Under the pieces are notes generated by a model. It saw only the letters and a program-made list of their open reading frames with translations. It did no database searches and was not told the origin of the DNA. From positions 1,550,001-1,614,000 of the forward strand of contig NZ_AMWJ02000002.1 in assembly GCF_000319305.2 (NCBI RefSeq): a stretch of DNA of 64,000 nucleotides, in the 5' to 3' direction. Made by a program: the position numbers and the translations under genes. Origin of the DNA: Pseudomonas bharatica CSV86 (lineage in GTDB: Bacteria; Pseudomonadota; Gammaproteobacteria; Pseudomonadales; Pseudomonadaceae). Of this stretch, positions 1-7,109 are shown in pieces (the first letter of the stretch is position 1; every line of letters begins with the position of its first letter).

Positions 1-79
1 CCTCATCGCTGGCAAGCCAGCTTCCACAGGTTCAGTGCAGCTCATCACACTGTGGGAGCTGGCTTGCCAGCGATGAGGC
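1..79. repeat. REP/BIME inverted pair
   Basis: Two head-to-head copies of the Pseudomonas REP core (GCTGGCAAGCCAGC type, one arm with a TTCCACA variant) separated by about 20 bases. Each unit is itself a hairpin. It lies just beyond the 3' end of the first GNAT copy, where it could stabilise or end the transcript. Confidence 0.9.
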
Positions 80-87
80 CCTGAAAC

Positions 88-587
88 TCACGCGAGAACC
101 TTGGCCATTTCCGCCGTCTTCTCCCACCCCAGCCCTTCATACACCGGCCGCCCCACCTCGGTAGCATGCAACACCGCAAACCCCAGTCCGCGTCGCGCGA
201 ACTCCGCCTCGCCCAGTTTCATCAATTTCGAAGCCAAGCCCCGCCGCCGATACGCCGGTTCGACATACACATTCAACACATACCCGCGCTGATCACTCTG
301 CGGATGCGCCGGATGCGGTGGCCAGTCGATGCTCATCAGGCCGATCGCCGCGGCTACCGTACCGCCATCGACCACGGCGAACTCGTAGTAACGCCCGTCC
401 TCCAGGCGCGGCAGCAGCCAGGGGTGGAAGTGCTCGCTCATCACCCGCAAGGTCGCCGGATCACCACCGGCCTCAAGGAACATCGCCACGCGATGGACAC
501 AAACCATCTCGGCATCCTCCGGCACCAACCGGCGAACGGTTAGCGGAGCAAAATCTATATCCCCGGAATGTTTGTCATCACGCTCAC
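88..587 (-). pseudogene. GNAT family N-acetyltransferase, copy 1, frameshifted near its start
   Basis: This is a near-duplicate of the gene at 2068-2568. The acetyltransferase body is intact, with the acetyl-CoA loop around RRRGLASKLM and the C-terminal GLGWEK segment. Relative to copy 2, one base is missing in a C/G run near 560-565, so reading from the equivalent start (GTG at 587 or ATG at 578) meets a stop codon after about eight codons. The body can only be read from an in-frame ATG at 684, which would add unrelated residues, or from an internal methionine that loses the first strand. The family transfers acetyl groups to amines; the substrate is unknown. It sits downstream of secreted protein A on the same strand. 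A sequencing error is a real alternative to a true pseudogene. Confidence 0.7.
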
Positions 588-818
588 ACCTTGGTCGCAG
601 GCGTCGATTGTGAATCCCGTTCCGGCCCTGCGTTAGACACAGATCCGCTGTGCTCTCGCCATACAGATTGCAGAGCGTTTTCACCAGGTCTGCCCAGGTG
701 CGACCAAAGTACCCTCACTCGTTCACTGCGGTTGCTTGCTGCGCTGGGTGGGGTGGTGCTGGTTGGAGTGGGGATGGCGTTAGATATGAGCCCTCTTTAC
801 GCCTGGCATGGGCACCTA

Positions 819-1193
819 TTAGCTACCAGCCGACTGAGGTATGTGGGGGAAGGTCGGCTTTGGCGGTGTCAGTAGCGGTTGTGTGGGCGGCACGGATTCC
901 GTTCCGCCCTGCAGGACACCTTCGTTGTTGACCAACTTCGACACGCTGTCGAGCTTTCTATGAATGAGATTTTTGGTTTCTTTGCCGTACCAATTCCTGC
1001 ATGTGACATTGATTTCGCATGACCCCGTCTCGTATTGCCAGGTGAACGCAGCCCCACAGGACTCCTGGGCCGAAGACGCCTTCCACTGGGCATCGCAGGC
1101 TTCATCGCTTTGGAATGATGCAGCAGAGACAAATGCCGGCAGGCACAACGCGAAAAAACACTTCAAAAGTGCAGGTGAACATGGTCTGGCCAC
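819..1193 (-). CDS. secreted four-cysteine protein, paralog A (CVNH-like, putative)
   Basis: A 124-residue protein with an N-terminal signal peptide (hydrophobic stretch ending near VSA), four cysteines in the mature part and a proline-rich tail. The GTG start at 1193 is chosen because AGGAG lies 7 bases upstream and the protein then begins MARP, as paralog B begins MARS. The pattern C-x(n)-C, then C-x5-C-x4-G, then LDSVSKLVNNEGVLQGG recurs in paralogs B and C. The last block resembles the LDL..I.N.DG.L pattern of cyanovirin-N homology domains, so a periplasmic or secreted carbohydrate-binding role is possible, but that assignment is my inference. The GNAT copy 1 follows about 230 bases downstream on the same strand. 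Confidence 0.75.
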   Translation of the reverse strand: MARPCSPALLKCFFALCLPAFVSAASFQSDEACDAQWKASSAQESCGAAFTWQYETGSCEINVTCRNWYGKETKNLIHRKLDSVSKLVNNEGVLQGGTESVPPTQPLLTPPKPTFPHIPQSAGS

Positions 1194-1222
1194 GGTGGCG
1201 ACTCCTGATGAGGAAGTTGGCT

Positions 1223-1242
1223 GTGCACCGCTCACCTCGCAC
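1223..1242 (-). promoter_or_regulatory. conserved leader element, paralog A
   Basis: The 20-mer GTGCGAGGTGAGCGGTGCAC (minus strand) lies 29 bases before the start codon. It is identical to the element before paralog C and matches 17 of 20 bases before paralog B. A TTGACG box (1273-1278) lies 30 bases further upstream. The constant spacing in all three genes suggests a promoter/leader unit with the 20-mer near the mRNA 5' end. Confidence 0.6.
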
Positions 1243-1650
1243 AGGGGTCAAGTTCCGACAAGCGTCCGACCGCGTCAATGCTCAAATACGACTAATCAGG
1301 AAGTGGGAAGTTCGGTCACAAAGGGCGACGAACTTCAGTTGCTTCCGACTTTCTTGTAGGCAATTTCCCAAGCATACTTCCGCCGCTTGTTTGCCGTTGC
1401 GTGCCGGGGAAACGCTGCCTAGTCTTGCTGCCGTCGCTGATTGTCTGGCGACCAGCTTTGACAGGCTGAACAGCGATTGAACCGCGGCACTCATTTCACC
1501 TGAACAGGCGTTTTCGTCTGGGCATCGTGTCATGGCGGCTGTGCGTGGGGCGCTTCGTGCGCGCCGGGTTCTCTCGCTCTCGGTCTGTCAACCTACGTAC
1601 AGCTGCCACCCTTTTGTTTGACAGCAATGGGTGGTGGCATTGATAGCGAG
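1236..1650. other. intergenic region between divergent genes
   Basis: This holds the upstream region of secreted paralog A (element at 1223-1242, TTGACG at 1273-1278) and the 83-bp structured repeat at 1531-1613. In 1280-1530 I see no convincing gene; the short open frames there lack ribosome sites and codon bias. Confidence 0.5.
1531..1613 (+). repeat. 83-bp structured repeat, copy 1
   Basis: About 80% similar to 3882-3964. The ends pair (GGCGGCTGT with ACAGCTGCC, one G-U wobble), and the interior can form a GC-rich hairpin, so a branched fold is possible. Differences from copy 2 in the inner stem keep pairing (GGGCGC/GCGC here versus GGTGCA/TGCACC). It lies directly upstream of the DUF6124-type gene and could be a leader or a mobile palindromic repeat. 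Confidence 0.65.
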
Positions 1651-1971
1651 ATGACCACCATGAAGAAGATCGTCCCCGATCCACCCGCCTCATCCCCGCG
1701 CGCCGTGACCGTCCATACCCGCTTCGCTGGCTGCGATGGCCATCATCCTCCGCTCTTCGCCGTCCGTGCCGGAGCCGATGTGGACAAGGCGCTGGTCCAT
1801 CTCGTCGTGCTGCTGCGCTCGGCCTATGAAACCAATCTGCAGGCCTGCGATGTAGTGAAGGACAACCATCTCGCCGGTATCCTCTGGGCGACCCAGCACG
1901 CCCTGGAAGCGTCGCAGGCGTTGGCCGAGTCGATGGCGAGCGGGATTTCGCTGATGCAGGCTTCGGGTTGA
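1651..1971 (+). CDS. DUF6124/DUF3077-type hypothetical protein
   Basis: A 106-residue soluble protein that begins MTTMKKIVPDPP, the short KxxxDPP opening typical of a Pseudomonas-specific family annotated as DUF6124 or DUF3077. After a variable stretch comes LFAVRAGADVDKALVHLVVLLRSAY, then two predicted helices up to the C terminus. The function of the family is not known to me. No signal peptide or membrane segment is visible. ATG 1651 is preferred over upstream TTG/ATG codons because it gives the family-like N terminus, but the ribosome site is weak. It is preceded by the 83-bp structured repeat and followed by a REP pair. Confidence 0.7.
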   Translation: MTTMKKIVPDPPASSPRAVTVHTRFAGCDGHHPPLFAVRAGADVDKALVHLVVLLRSAYETNLQACDVVKDNHLAGILWATQHALEASQALAESMASGISLMQASG

Positions 1972-1995
1972 AGCCGCAGGATTGAGGTTGCTGCT

Positions 1996-2059
1996 GCCGG
2001 CCCCATCGCCGGCAAGACCGGCTCCCACAGTGTGGGAGCTGGCTTGCCAGCGATGACGC
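1996..2059. repeat. REP/BIME inverted pair
   Basis: A GGCCCCATCGCCGGCAAG-type arm is followed immediately by TGTGGGAGCTGGCTTGCCAGC. The second arm starts the roughly 630-bp block shared with the left edge of the window (GNAT duplication). Confidence 0.85.
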
Positions 2060-2067
2060 CCTGAAAC

Positions 2068-2568
2068 TCACCCGAGAACCTTGGCCATTTCCGCCGTCTT
2101 CTCCCACCCCAGCCCTTCATACACCGGCCGCCCCACCTCGGTAGCATGCAACACCGCAAACCCCAGTCCGCGTCGCGTGAACTCCGCCTCGCCCAGTTTC
2201 ATCAATTTCGAAGCCAAGCCCCGCCGCCGATACGCCGGCTCGACATACACATTCAACACATACCCACGCTGATCCCTCTGCGGATGCGCCGGATGCGGTG
2301 GCCAGTCGATGCTCATCAGGCCGATCGCCGCGGCTACCGTGCCGCCATCGACCACGGCGAACCCGTAGTAGCGCCCGTCCTCCAGGCGCGGCAGCAGCCA
2401 GGGGTGGAAGTGCTCGCTCATTACCCGCAAGGTCGCCGGATCACCACCGGCCTCAAGGAACATCGCCACGCGGTGCATGCAAATCTGCTCACTGTCTTCC
2501 GGTAGCAGCCGGCGAACGGTGAAGGGCACGAAATCGATATCACCGGGAACTTCAGTCATCACACTCAT
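2068..2568 (-). CDS. GNAT family N-acetyltransferase, copy 2
   Basis: An intact 166-residue GNAT-fold protein. It has the N-terminal strand FVPFTVRRLLPED, a central GYVLNVYVEPAYRRRGLASKLM block (strand beta4 plus the acetyl-CoA pyrophosphate loop R/Q-x-x-G-x-G/A variant), and the usual late segment HATEVGRPVYEGLGWEKT. The substrate cannot be read from sequence. ATG 2568 is the outermost start; ATG 2559 (MTEVPGD) is equally plausible because it is the codon conserved in copy 1. Protein identity to copy 1 exceeds 90% and the DNA is nearly identical, pointing to recent duplication or gene conversion. It lies downstream of secreted paralog B in the same orientation. Confidence 0.88.
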   Translation of the reverse strand: MSVMTEVPGDIDFVPFTVRRLLPEDSEQICMHRVAMFLEAGGDPATLRVMSEHFHPWLLPRLEDGRYYGFAVVDGGTVAAAIGLMSIDWPPHPAHPQRDQRGYVLNVYVEPAYRRRGLASKLMKLGEAEFTRRGLGFAVLHATEVGRPVYEGLGWEKTAEMAKVLG

Positions 2569-2776
2569 ACCTTGGTCGGAGCGTCGATTCTGGGCCCCAC
2601 CCCGGCAAAGCGTTAGATACAGATCCCACTATGCACTGGCCATACAGACTGCAGAGCGTTACTGCCCCGGTTCAATGCCCTTGACCAACATACGAGGCGC
2701 ATCAATAACAAAGAGGTACTTCCTTGCCCCTCGATCTGAATTGCTGACACCAAGCGATAAAGATCCAGAGTCGTCG

Positions 2777-3178
2777 TTACTTGCCAAACCAAGGGCTCTC
2801 GGGAGGGGGAATATAGGGCCCCCCCGATGGATAGGGAGCCCCAGACGAACCGGGAGTCCCGGCGGGATTGGCAACCTGGACGCCACCAGTCAGGACGCCA
2901 TTGCTATTGACCAGCTTGGACATGCTGTCGAGTTGCCAGGAGGTAATGCTTAAAACTCTCTCCCCCTTCAAGTTCTGGCAAATCGCCTGGAGAACACATA
3001 CGCCATTCGGCGACTGCCTGACACCTATACTTGAACAGCTACCCTGGGCGGAGGACTGGTCGAACTTCGCTTTGCACTGGGGCTCGAATTCGTCGTCGAG
3101 CTGGGCGAGTGCAAATGTCCCCGGGCCAAAAGCCAAGGCAACGGTCATTGCAATTGGGAGAATGCGTGAGCGAGCCAT
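2777..3178 (-). CDS. secreted four-cysteine protein, paralog B (CVNH-like, putative)
   Basis: A 133-residue protein with a signal peptide (MARSRILPIAMTVALAF..., cleavage near ALA), four cysteines (PQC, GSC, GVC, AIC), the LDSMSKLVNSNGVLTGG block shared with A and C, and a Gly/Pro/Ser-rich tail. ATG 3178 has GGGAG 8 bases upstream. It is likely exported to the periplasm or outside; the four cysteines may form two disulfides. The LD...L.N.NG.L block is reminiscent of cyanovirin-N homology domains, hence a possible sugar-binding role, which is inference. Identity to paralog A is only about one third although the neighbouring GNAT genes are almost identical. Confidence 0.75.
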   Translation of the reverse strand: MARSRILPIAMTVALAFGPGTFALAQLDDEFEPQCKAKFDQSSAQGSCSSIGVRQSPNGVCVLQAICQNLKGERVLSITSWQLDSMSKLVNSNGVLTGGVQVANPAGTPGSSGAPYPSGGPYIPPPESPWFGK

Positions 3179-3206
3179 CTGAGATGCTCCCGAAGATAAA
3201 TGGGCC

Positions 3207-3226
3207 GTGCACCACTTACTTCGCAC
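3207..3226 (-). promoter_or_regulatory. conserved leader element, paralog B
   Basis: GTGCGAAGTAAGTGGTGCAC on the minus strand differs from A and C at three positions, all transitions. It lies 28 bases before ATG 3178 and 29 bases after a TTGACA box. Confidence 0.6.
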
Positions 3227-3302
3227 AACACCAATTTCCCGGGATGCGTATCACGTGTCAATTCTGCATTAATTACTAATTCGAAGTGAGGAACAGGACA
3301 AC

Positions 3303-3407
3303 CCTCTCGCCGGCAACGCAGGCTCCCACAAGGTTATGTATCAGCCACAAAATGAGTGAACGAAGCAAAGACCTGTGGGAGCCGGCGTGGCCGGCGATGA
3401 GGCCGGA
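3303..3407. repeat. degenerate REP pair
   Basis: CGCCGGCAACGCAGGCTCCCAC and TGTGGGAGCCGGCGTGGCCGGCG arms are about 45 bases apart. They are diverged from the other REP units in the window. Confidence 0.65.
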
Positions 3408-3533
3408 TCTGACTGAAGTAGTACCCGGCCTACCCCGGCACCATTTCCTTCCTACGATTTCCTCGCTGGCAGCTGATAGCCGGCCCCCTAGACCTTGCGA
3501 TCAACTAACATTCTTCGCCAAGGAGCAGCCCTC

Positions 3534-3869
3534 ATGAATTTCAGCAAGCCATTCCTCTTACTCCTCGCCCTGACCTTGACCGGCTGCGGCACCTTCAACA
3601 CGGTGGTCCGTGGCGACCAGGTAACGGCAAAGAACCTCCGCGAATGGCGCACCCACTGCGCCTCCCTGCCACGGGTCTACAGCGGTGCGGTGTACAACTT
3701 CTGCGTTCTCAACGGCGAGCCGAACTATTCCACCGACGCGCCGGGCTCACCTGCCGCGATTCCATTCACCATAGTGGATATAGCCTTGTCTGGTGCGCTG
3801 GACACCCTGGCATTGCCGTACACGATCTATCGCCAGGTGGAAGACGGGAATATCGAGTTGCATCGTTAG
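3534..3869 (+). CDS. YceK/YidQ family lipoprotein
   Basis: A 111-residue lipoprotein. A hydrophobic signal (residues 5-16) ends in the lipobox LTGC, so Cys18 would be lipidated. The body has the YceK-like start GTFNTVVRGD and a C-terminal ALSGALDTLALPYTIYRQ segment of the family (DUF1375). Its role in the envelope is unknown. ATG 3534 is supported by AGGAG 9 bases upstream. It is a stand-alone gene between two secreted-protein genes of the opposite strand. Confidence 0.88.
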   Translation: MNFSKPFLLLLALTLTGCGTFNTVVRGDQVTAKNLREWRTHCASLPRVYSGAVYNFCVLNGEPNYSTDAPGSPAAIPFTIVDIALSGALDTLALPYTIYRQVEDGNIELHR

Positions 3870-3881
3870 GTCGCAAGCTTC

Positions 3882-3964
3882 ATGGCGGCTGTATGTGAGG
3901 GTGCACTCGTGCACGCCGGGCTTCTCTGCCCTCGGTCTGTCAACCCATATACAGCCGCCACCCG
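3882..3964 (+). repeat. 83-bp structured repeat, copy 2
   Basis: Same element as 1531-1613. The outer arms GGCGGCTGTAT and ATACAGCCGCC pair perfectly over 11 bp, and inner hairpins GGTGCA/TGCACC and GGGC/GCCC can form. No DUF6124-type gene follows; it ends just before the 3' end of the convergent paralog C. Confidence 0.65.
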
Positions 3965-3970
3965 CACCTA

Positions 3971-4309
3971 TTACTCAAGCAAAACCTTCGGCGCCGGAGC
4001 TGTGGCCTGCGGCACCACCCCGCCCGTCAGGTGCCCATTGCTGTTGGTCAGCTTCGGCACGCTGTCCAGCGTCCAGATCGAGCTTTCGTCATCCCCCGGA
4101 ACCCCGTCGGCTTCGTCACAGGAAACAGTCAGGGTGCACACGCCCTTGGGCCCCTCTACCGACATCAGCTTGTGGCACGTCTTATAGGCGGAAGACTTGA
4201 TCCACTGTTCATGACAGGCATCGGCCGCCAGGGCATTTATCGACATCGCCACCCCGCCCAGCAGTGCTGCGCCCAGGGTGATCGAAGAAACGGAGTTGGA
4301 ACGGTTCAT
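3971..4309 (-). CDS. secreted four-cysteine protein, paralog C (CVNH-like, putative)
   Basis: A 112-residue protein with a signal peptide ending near ALA and the same fold signature as paralogs A and B: C-x3-W-x3-SA-x2-C, GVCTLTVSC, LDSVPKLTNSNGHLTGG and a short Ala/Pro tail. ATG 4309 has GGGAGAAG upstream. Unlike A and B, no GNAT gene follows it. Function is unknown; resemblance to a cyanovirin-N homology repeat suggests carbohydrate binding but is not proven. Confidence 0.75.
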   Translation of the reverse strand: MNRSNSVSSITLGAALLGGVAMSINALAADACHEQWIKSSAYKTCHKLMSVEGPKGVCTLTVSCDEADGVPGDDESSIWTLDSVPKLTNSNGHLTGGVVPQATAPAPKVLLE

Positions 4310-4337
4310 ATCGGCTTCTCCCGTAAAGAAAATCGAT

Positions 4338-4357
4338 GTGCACCGCTCACCTCGCAC
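4338..4357 (-). promoter_or_regulatory. conserved leader element, paralog C
   Basis: Identical over 20 bases to the paralog A element, 28 bases before ATG 4309 and 29 bases after a TTGACA box (4387-4392, minus strand). It overlaps the inverted repeat 4352-4380. Confidence 0.6.
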
Positions 4358-4380
4358 GGGACCACGCTCGTCCCGTGCGA
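4352..4380. promoter_or_regulatory. 11-bp inverted repeat in the paralog C leader
   Basis: TCGCACGGGAC and GTCCCGTGCGA are separated by 7 bases. It lies between the TTGACA box and the conserved leader of paralog C, so it could be an operator or an RNA hairpin. A and B lack it. Confidence 0.5.
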
Positions 4381-4418
4381 ACAGGCTGTCAATTGTCGGA
4401 AGTCATTAACCCGAAAGC

Positions 4419-5117
4419 CTAGGGCAGATACAGCCTGAACAATCCACCACCCAAGGCCCCGCCATTGGCAATCTCGATCCGCCCCGGCACGCCGTTGCGC
4501 GCGTGCAGCGCAGCGATTCTCGCAGCGAAATACAACCCCAGCCCGGTACTCGCCGTACTGTGCTCGATGCCCTGCACATACTCGTGCTGCTGGGCGATCA
4601 TCGCCGCCGGGAAACCCGCGCCGTCGTCGTTGACGCTGATCACCAGCGCCTCGTTTTCCTCGCGCACGGTGACCAGCAATGCGTGCCCTGCATAGCGAAT
4701 GGCGTTGTTGATGATGTTGGAAATCACCGACCCCACCAGCTCGCGATCGAAGAAGCCGAGGGGGGTGGCCTCGTCGATTTCGTAGCGGGCAACGATGTCG
4801 CGGCTGTGGAGGATCTCCTGGTAACCGGCCAGCAGCCCGCCGATGAAGTCGTCGAGTTCGTGGTAATCCGGCAGCATCGGCAGTTGGTTGATGCCGAGCT
4901 TGTACAGGCCCAGCAGCTGTACCAGCATGCCGTTCAGGTGAACGAACTCGTGCTCGATCACCACCTGCTCGGGCCCCTGCTGGTGGCTGTCCGGCAGGCG
5001 CGAGAGCCATTGGCTATGGGCCTGCATGAGCATGGCCAGCGAGTTCTTCATGTCGTGCACGGTGGAGGCGATCACCGTGGAAAAATCCAGCCCCGATTCC
5101 TTGTCCCTGGACATCAT
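4419..5117 (-). CDS. soluble sensor histidine kinase
   Basis: A 232-residue cytoplasmic kinase with no transmembrane segment or recognisable sensor domain. Visible motifs: H-box HDMKNSL with phospho-acceptor His21, N-box NIINNAIRYA, G1 box DDGAGFP and G2 box STGLGLYFA. It should autophosphorylate on His21 and pass the phosphate to the adjacent receiver protein. Its start overlaps the stop of the upstream receiver-TPR gene by 4 bases, so the two are translationally coupled. With no sensor of its own, the input probably comes from a partner, perhaps via the TPR part of the neighbour. Confidence 0.9.
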   Translation of the reverse strand: MMSRDKESGLDFSTVIASTVHDMKNSLAMLMQAHSQWLSRLPDSHQQGPEQVVIEHEFVHLNGMLVQLLGLYKLGINQLPMLPDYHELDDFIGGLLAGYQEILHSRDIVARYEIDEATPLGFFDRELVGSVISNIINNAIRYAGHALLVTVREENEALVISVNDDGAGFPAAMIAQQHEYVQGIEHSTASTGLGLYFAARIAALHARNGVPGRIEIANGGALGGGLFRLYLP

Positions 5118-6721
5118 GACCCCACAGCGCGAATGCGCAGTTTGCGGTAGCGCTCATAGCGCGGATCGGTATCGGGAATGCCGGCCACCTTGGCCAGGCA
5201 ATCGCGACACTCCTGCAGCAGCGCCGCCGCCGGACTTTCCCCGCCGATACGCAGCAGGGCCTGGGCGGTGTTGAGGGCGATGCTGATGTTCTTCGGTTGC
5301 AGCTTCAATGCCTTGCGGAACTGCTCCAGCGCTTCGTTCAACTGCCCGGCCTGGTAGCTGCGCACGCCCTGGCGATTGAGATCGACCGCCTCGTTGCCGG
5401 CCCTCAGGATGGCCGAGTCGTCGGTAAGCTTGGCGATGTTCTGCATGACCGCATTGTCGTCACCGTAGACCTCGACGCAGTTCTTCAGGATGGTCTTGCC
5501 GGCATCTTCCTGGCCCAGTTGCTTGAGCTGTGCGGCAACGGCCAGGGCGGCCTCGGCCGAGAAGAACTGGTCCATGGTTTCCAGACGCGCCAGGGCCGCT
5601 TCGGTGAGCTTGGCCGCCGTCTCGGCATCGCCGGCCTGGGCCACGCCGGTGGCCTTGATCAGCCGGGCACGCACCTGCAGGCCCTGGTCTTCGGCGTACT
5701 CCTTGGCGACGTCGCCTAGCACCTGGTTGATCTCGACCCGGGTGCGCGCGTCCAGGCCATTGCCGGTGTTTTTCTGGATCAGCGCCTGGGCCAGCCCGAG
5801 GTTGCTTTCCGGGTCCTTGAAACGCGAATTCTGGCCCTGGCTCACCGCCTGCCGATAGGCCCGCGATGCACCGTCAAAGTCGGCATTGGCCAGGGCCAGC
5901 TTACCCAGCAGCATCTGCCGTTTCACCGCCAATGGCGACAGACGCACCGCATCCTCCAGCACATGCTGGGCACGACGGCTTTCACCCAGGGCGACCAGCA
6001 CCTCGGCCAGGCCGTCGTACAGCCCGGGCATCATCGAGAAAGCCTTGATCGCCTGCTCGTAGACGTCCTTGGCCTGGCTGGTCTGGCCGCGCTTGAACAG
6101 CAGCTTGCCCAGTGCCGAATAGGCCCAGGGGGTCGGGCGATTGGCGAGGATGGCCTTGAGGAAGCGCTCCAGTTCTTCATGCCGGTTCAGCGCGGCCATG
6201 GCGTCGGCGCGGTAGCGCAGGCACAGCGGGGCGAAGCGCGGATCCTGGCGGCACAGTTGCTCGCAGGCCACCAGCACTTGCGCCGGGTTGCCACGGTCGA
6301 GCGCCTGGAGGATGGGCTTGAGCAGGGTCTTGCGCTGCACCAGCTTGTCCAGGCGCTGGGTCAGGCCGACACGGTTGAACGGCTTGGTCAGGTAGGCATC
6401 GGGTTCGTGTTCCAGTGCACTGAGGACCACGGCCTGGCTGCTTTCAGCAGTGATCATGACGAAGATCGCTTCGTGGCTGATCAGCTTGTCGAGCATGAGG
6501 TCTTCGAGCACCTGCTGGCCGTTCTTGCGGCCGTCGCCCATGTGGAAGTCGTGGAGGATGAAGTCGTAGCGCTTCTGCCCGCACATGCGGATCGCCGTCT
6601 CGCCGCTCTCGGCGGTGTCGACGTCCTTGATCCCCATCTCGCGCAGCATCGAGCGCAGCGAAGTACGGAAATCGGTGAAGTCATCGACGATGAGAAAACT
6701 TTTCTGGCTGTAGACCAACAT
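5114..6721 (-). CDS. response regulator with C-terminal TPR repeats
   Basis: A 535-residue protein with an N-terminal receiver domain (about 1-130; acidic pair Asp13-Asp14, phospho-acceptor Asp58 in ILHDFHMGDG, conserved Lys in YLTKPFN) followed by a long series of TPR helices (about 170-530, for example GLYDGLAEVLVALGESRRAQ and ALNTAQALLRIG). It lacks a DNA-binding or enzymatic output, so phosphorylation probably controls protein contacts. ATG 6721 gives a protein beginning MLVYSQKSFLIVDDF, which places the receiver at the N terminus; upstream extension is unlike the family. It is followed by the coupled kinase gene. Confidence 0.9.
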   Translation of the reverse strand: MLVYSQKSFLIVDDFTDFRTSLRSMLREMGIKDVDTAESGETAIRMCGQKRYDFILHDFHMGDGRKNGQQVLEDLMLDKLISHEAIFVMITAESSQAVVLSALEHEPDAYLTKPFNRVGLTQRLDKLVQRKTLLKPILQALDRGNPAQVLVACEQLCRQDPRFAPLCLRYRADAMAALNRHEELERFLKAILANRPTPWAYSALGKLLFKRGQTSQAKDVYEQAIKAFSMMPGLYDGLAEVLVALGESRRAQHVLEDAVRLSPLAVKRQMLLGKLALANADFDGASRAYRQAVSQGQNSRFKDPESNLGLAQALIQKNTGNGLDARTRVEINQVLGDVAKEYAEDQGLQVRARLIKATGVAQAGDAETAAKLTEAALARLETMDQFFSAEAALAVAAQLKQLGQEDAGKTILKNCVEVYGDDNAVMQNIAKLTDDSAILRAGNEAVDLNRQGVRSYQAGQLNEALEQFRKALKLQPKNISIALNTAQALLRIGGESPAAALLQECRDCLAKVAGIPDTDPRYERYRKLRIRAVGS

Positions 6722-7048
6722 CCGCAAAACCTGTCTTGGAATTGAATGAAACGCACACGAACACACACAAGGACAGGCGCCTGGAGGAAACCAGGACGAA
6801 ATCGTCGCCGCCGATCGTCGTAACGCTATCGGCAGCACGCGACATTTGCTTGAGCCGGCGAACGCCAGGGCGTCGATGGAGGTGAAACGAGGGCCGGGAG
6901 GTGATGCCAGGCAACAATAGCTAATTGCCACTATTGAAGTCCAGACTTCCGGCCGCGGGGGGTGCGCTTAAGGGCCCCATCGCTGGCAAGCCCCCACAGG
7001 GATCGCGCCAGCTTTTAGAAATTGAGCAAAACAGTTGCTCCCTCAGGT
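6722..7048. other. intergenic region
   Basis: It contains the promoter region of the receiver-TPR/kinase pair (minus strand) and the first arm of a REP pair (6974-7109). Nothing else is recognisable. Confidence 0.5.
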
Positions 7049-7109
7049 TCACTGCCGTTCCTGAGAGCAGCGCAATACCTGTGGGAGCTGGCTTGCCAGC
7101 GATGAGGCC
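6974..7109. repeat. REP pair overlapping the 3' end of qhpB
   Basis: CATCGCTGGCAAGCCCCCACAG (shortened) and TGTGGGAGCTGGCTTGCCAGC arms are about 80 bases apart. The second arm is read as codons in the frameshifted tail of qhpB. Confidence 0.8.

Larger units (their letters stand above)
3179..3533. other. intergenic region with leader of paralog B and degenerate REP
   Basis: It holds the conserved 20-mer (3207-3226), a TTGACA box at 3256-3261 on the minus strand, and a degenerate REP pair near 3303-3407. No other gene is apparent. Confidence 0.5.

Noticed and set aside
1282..1533. 83-codon minus-strand frame between paralog A and the repeat
   Set aside because: No ribosome site, weak codon bias, no recognisable sequence.
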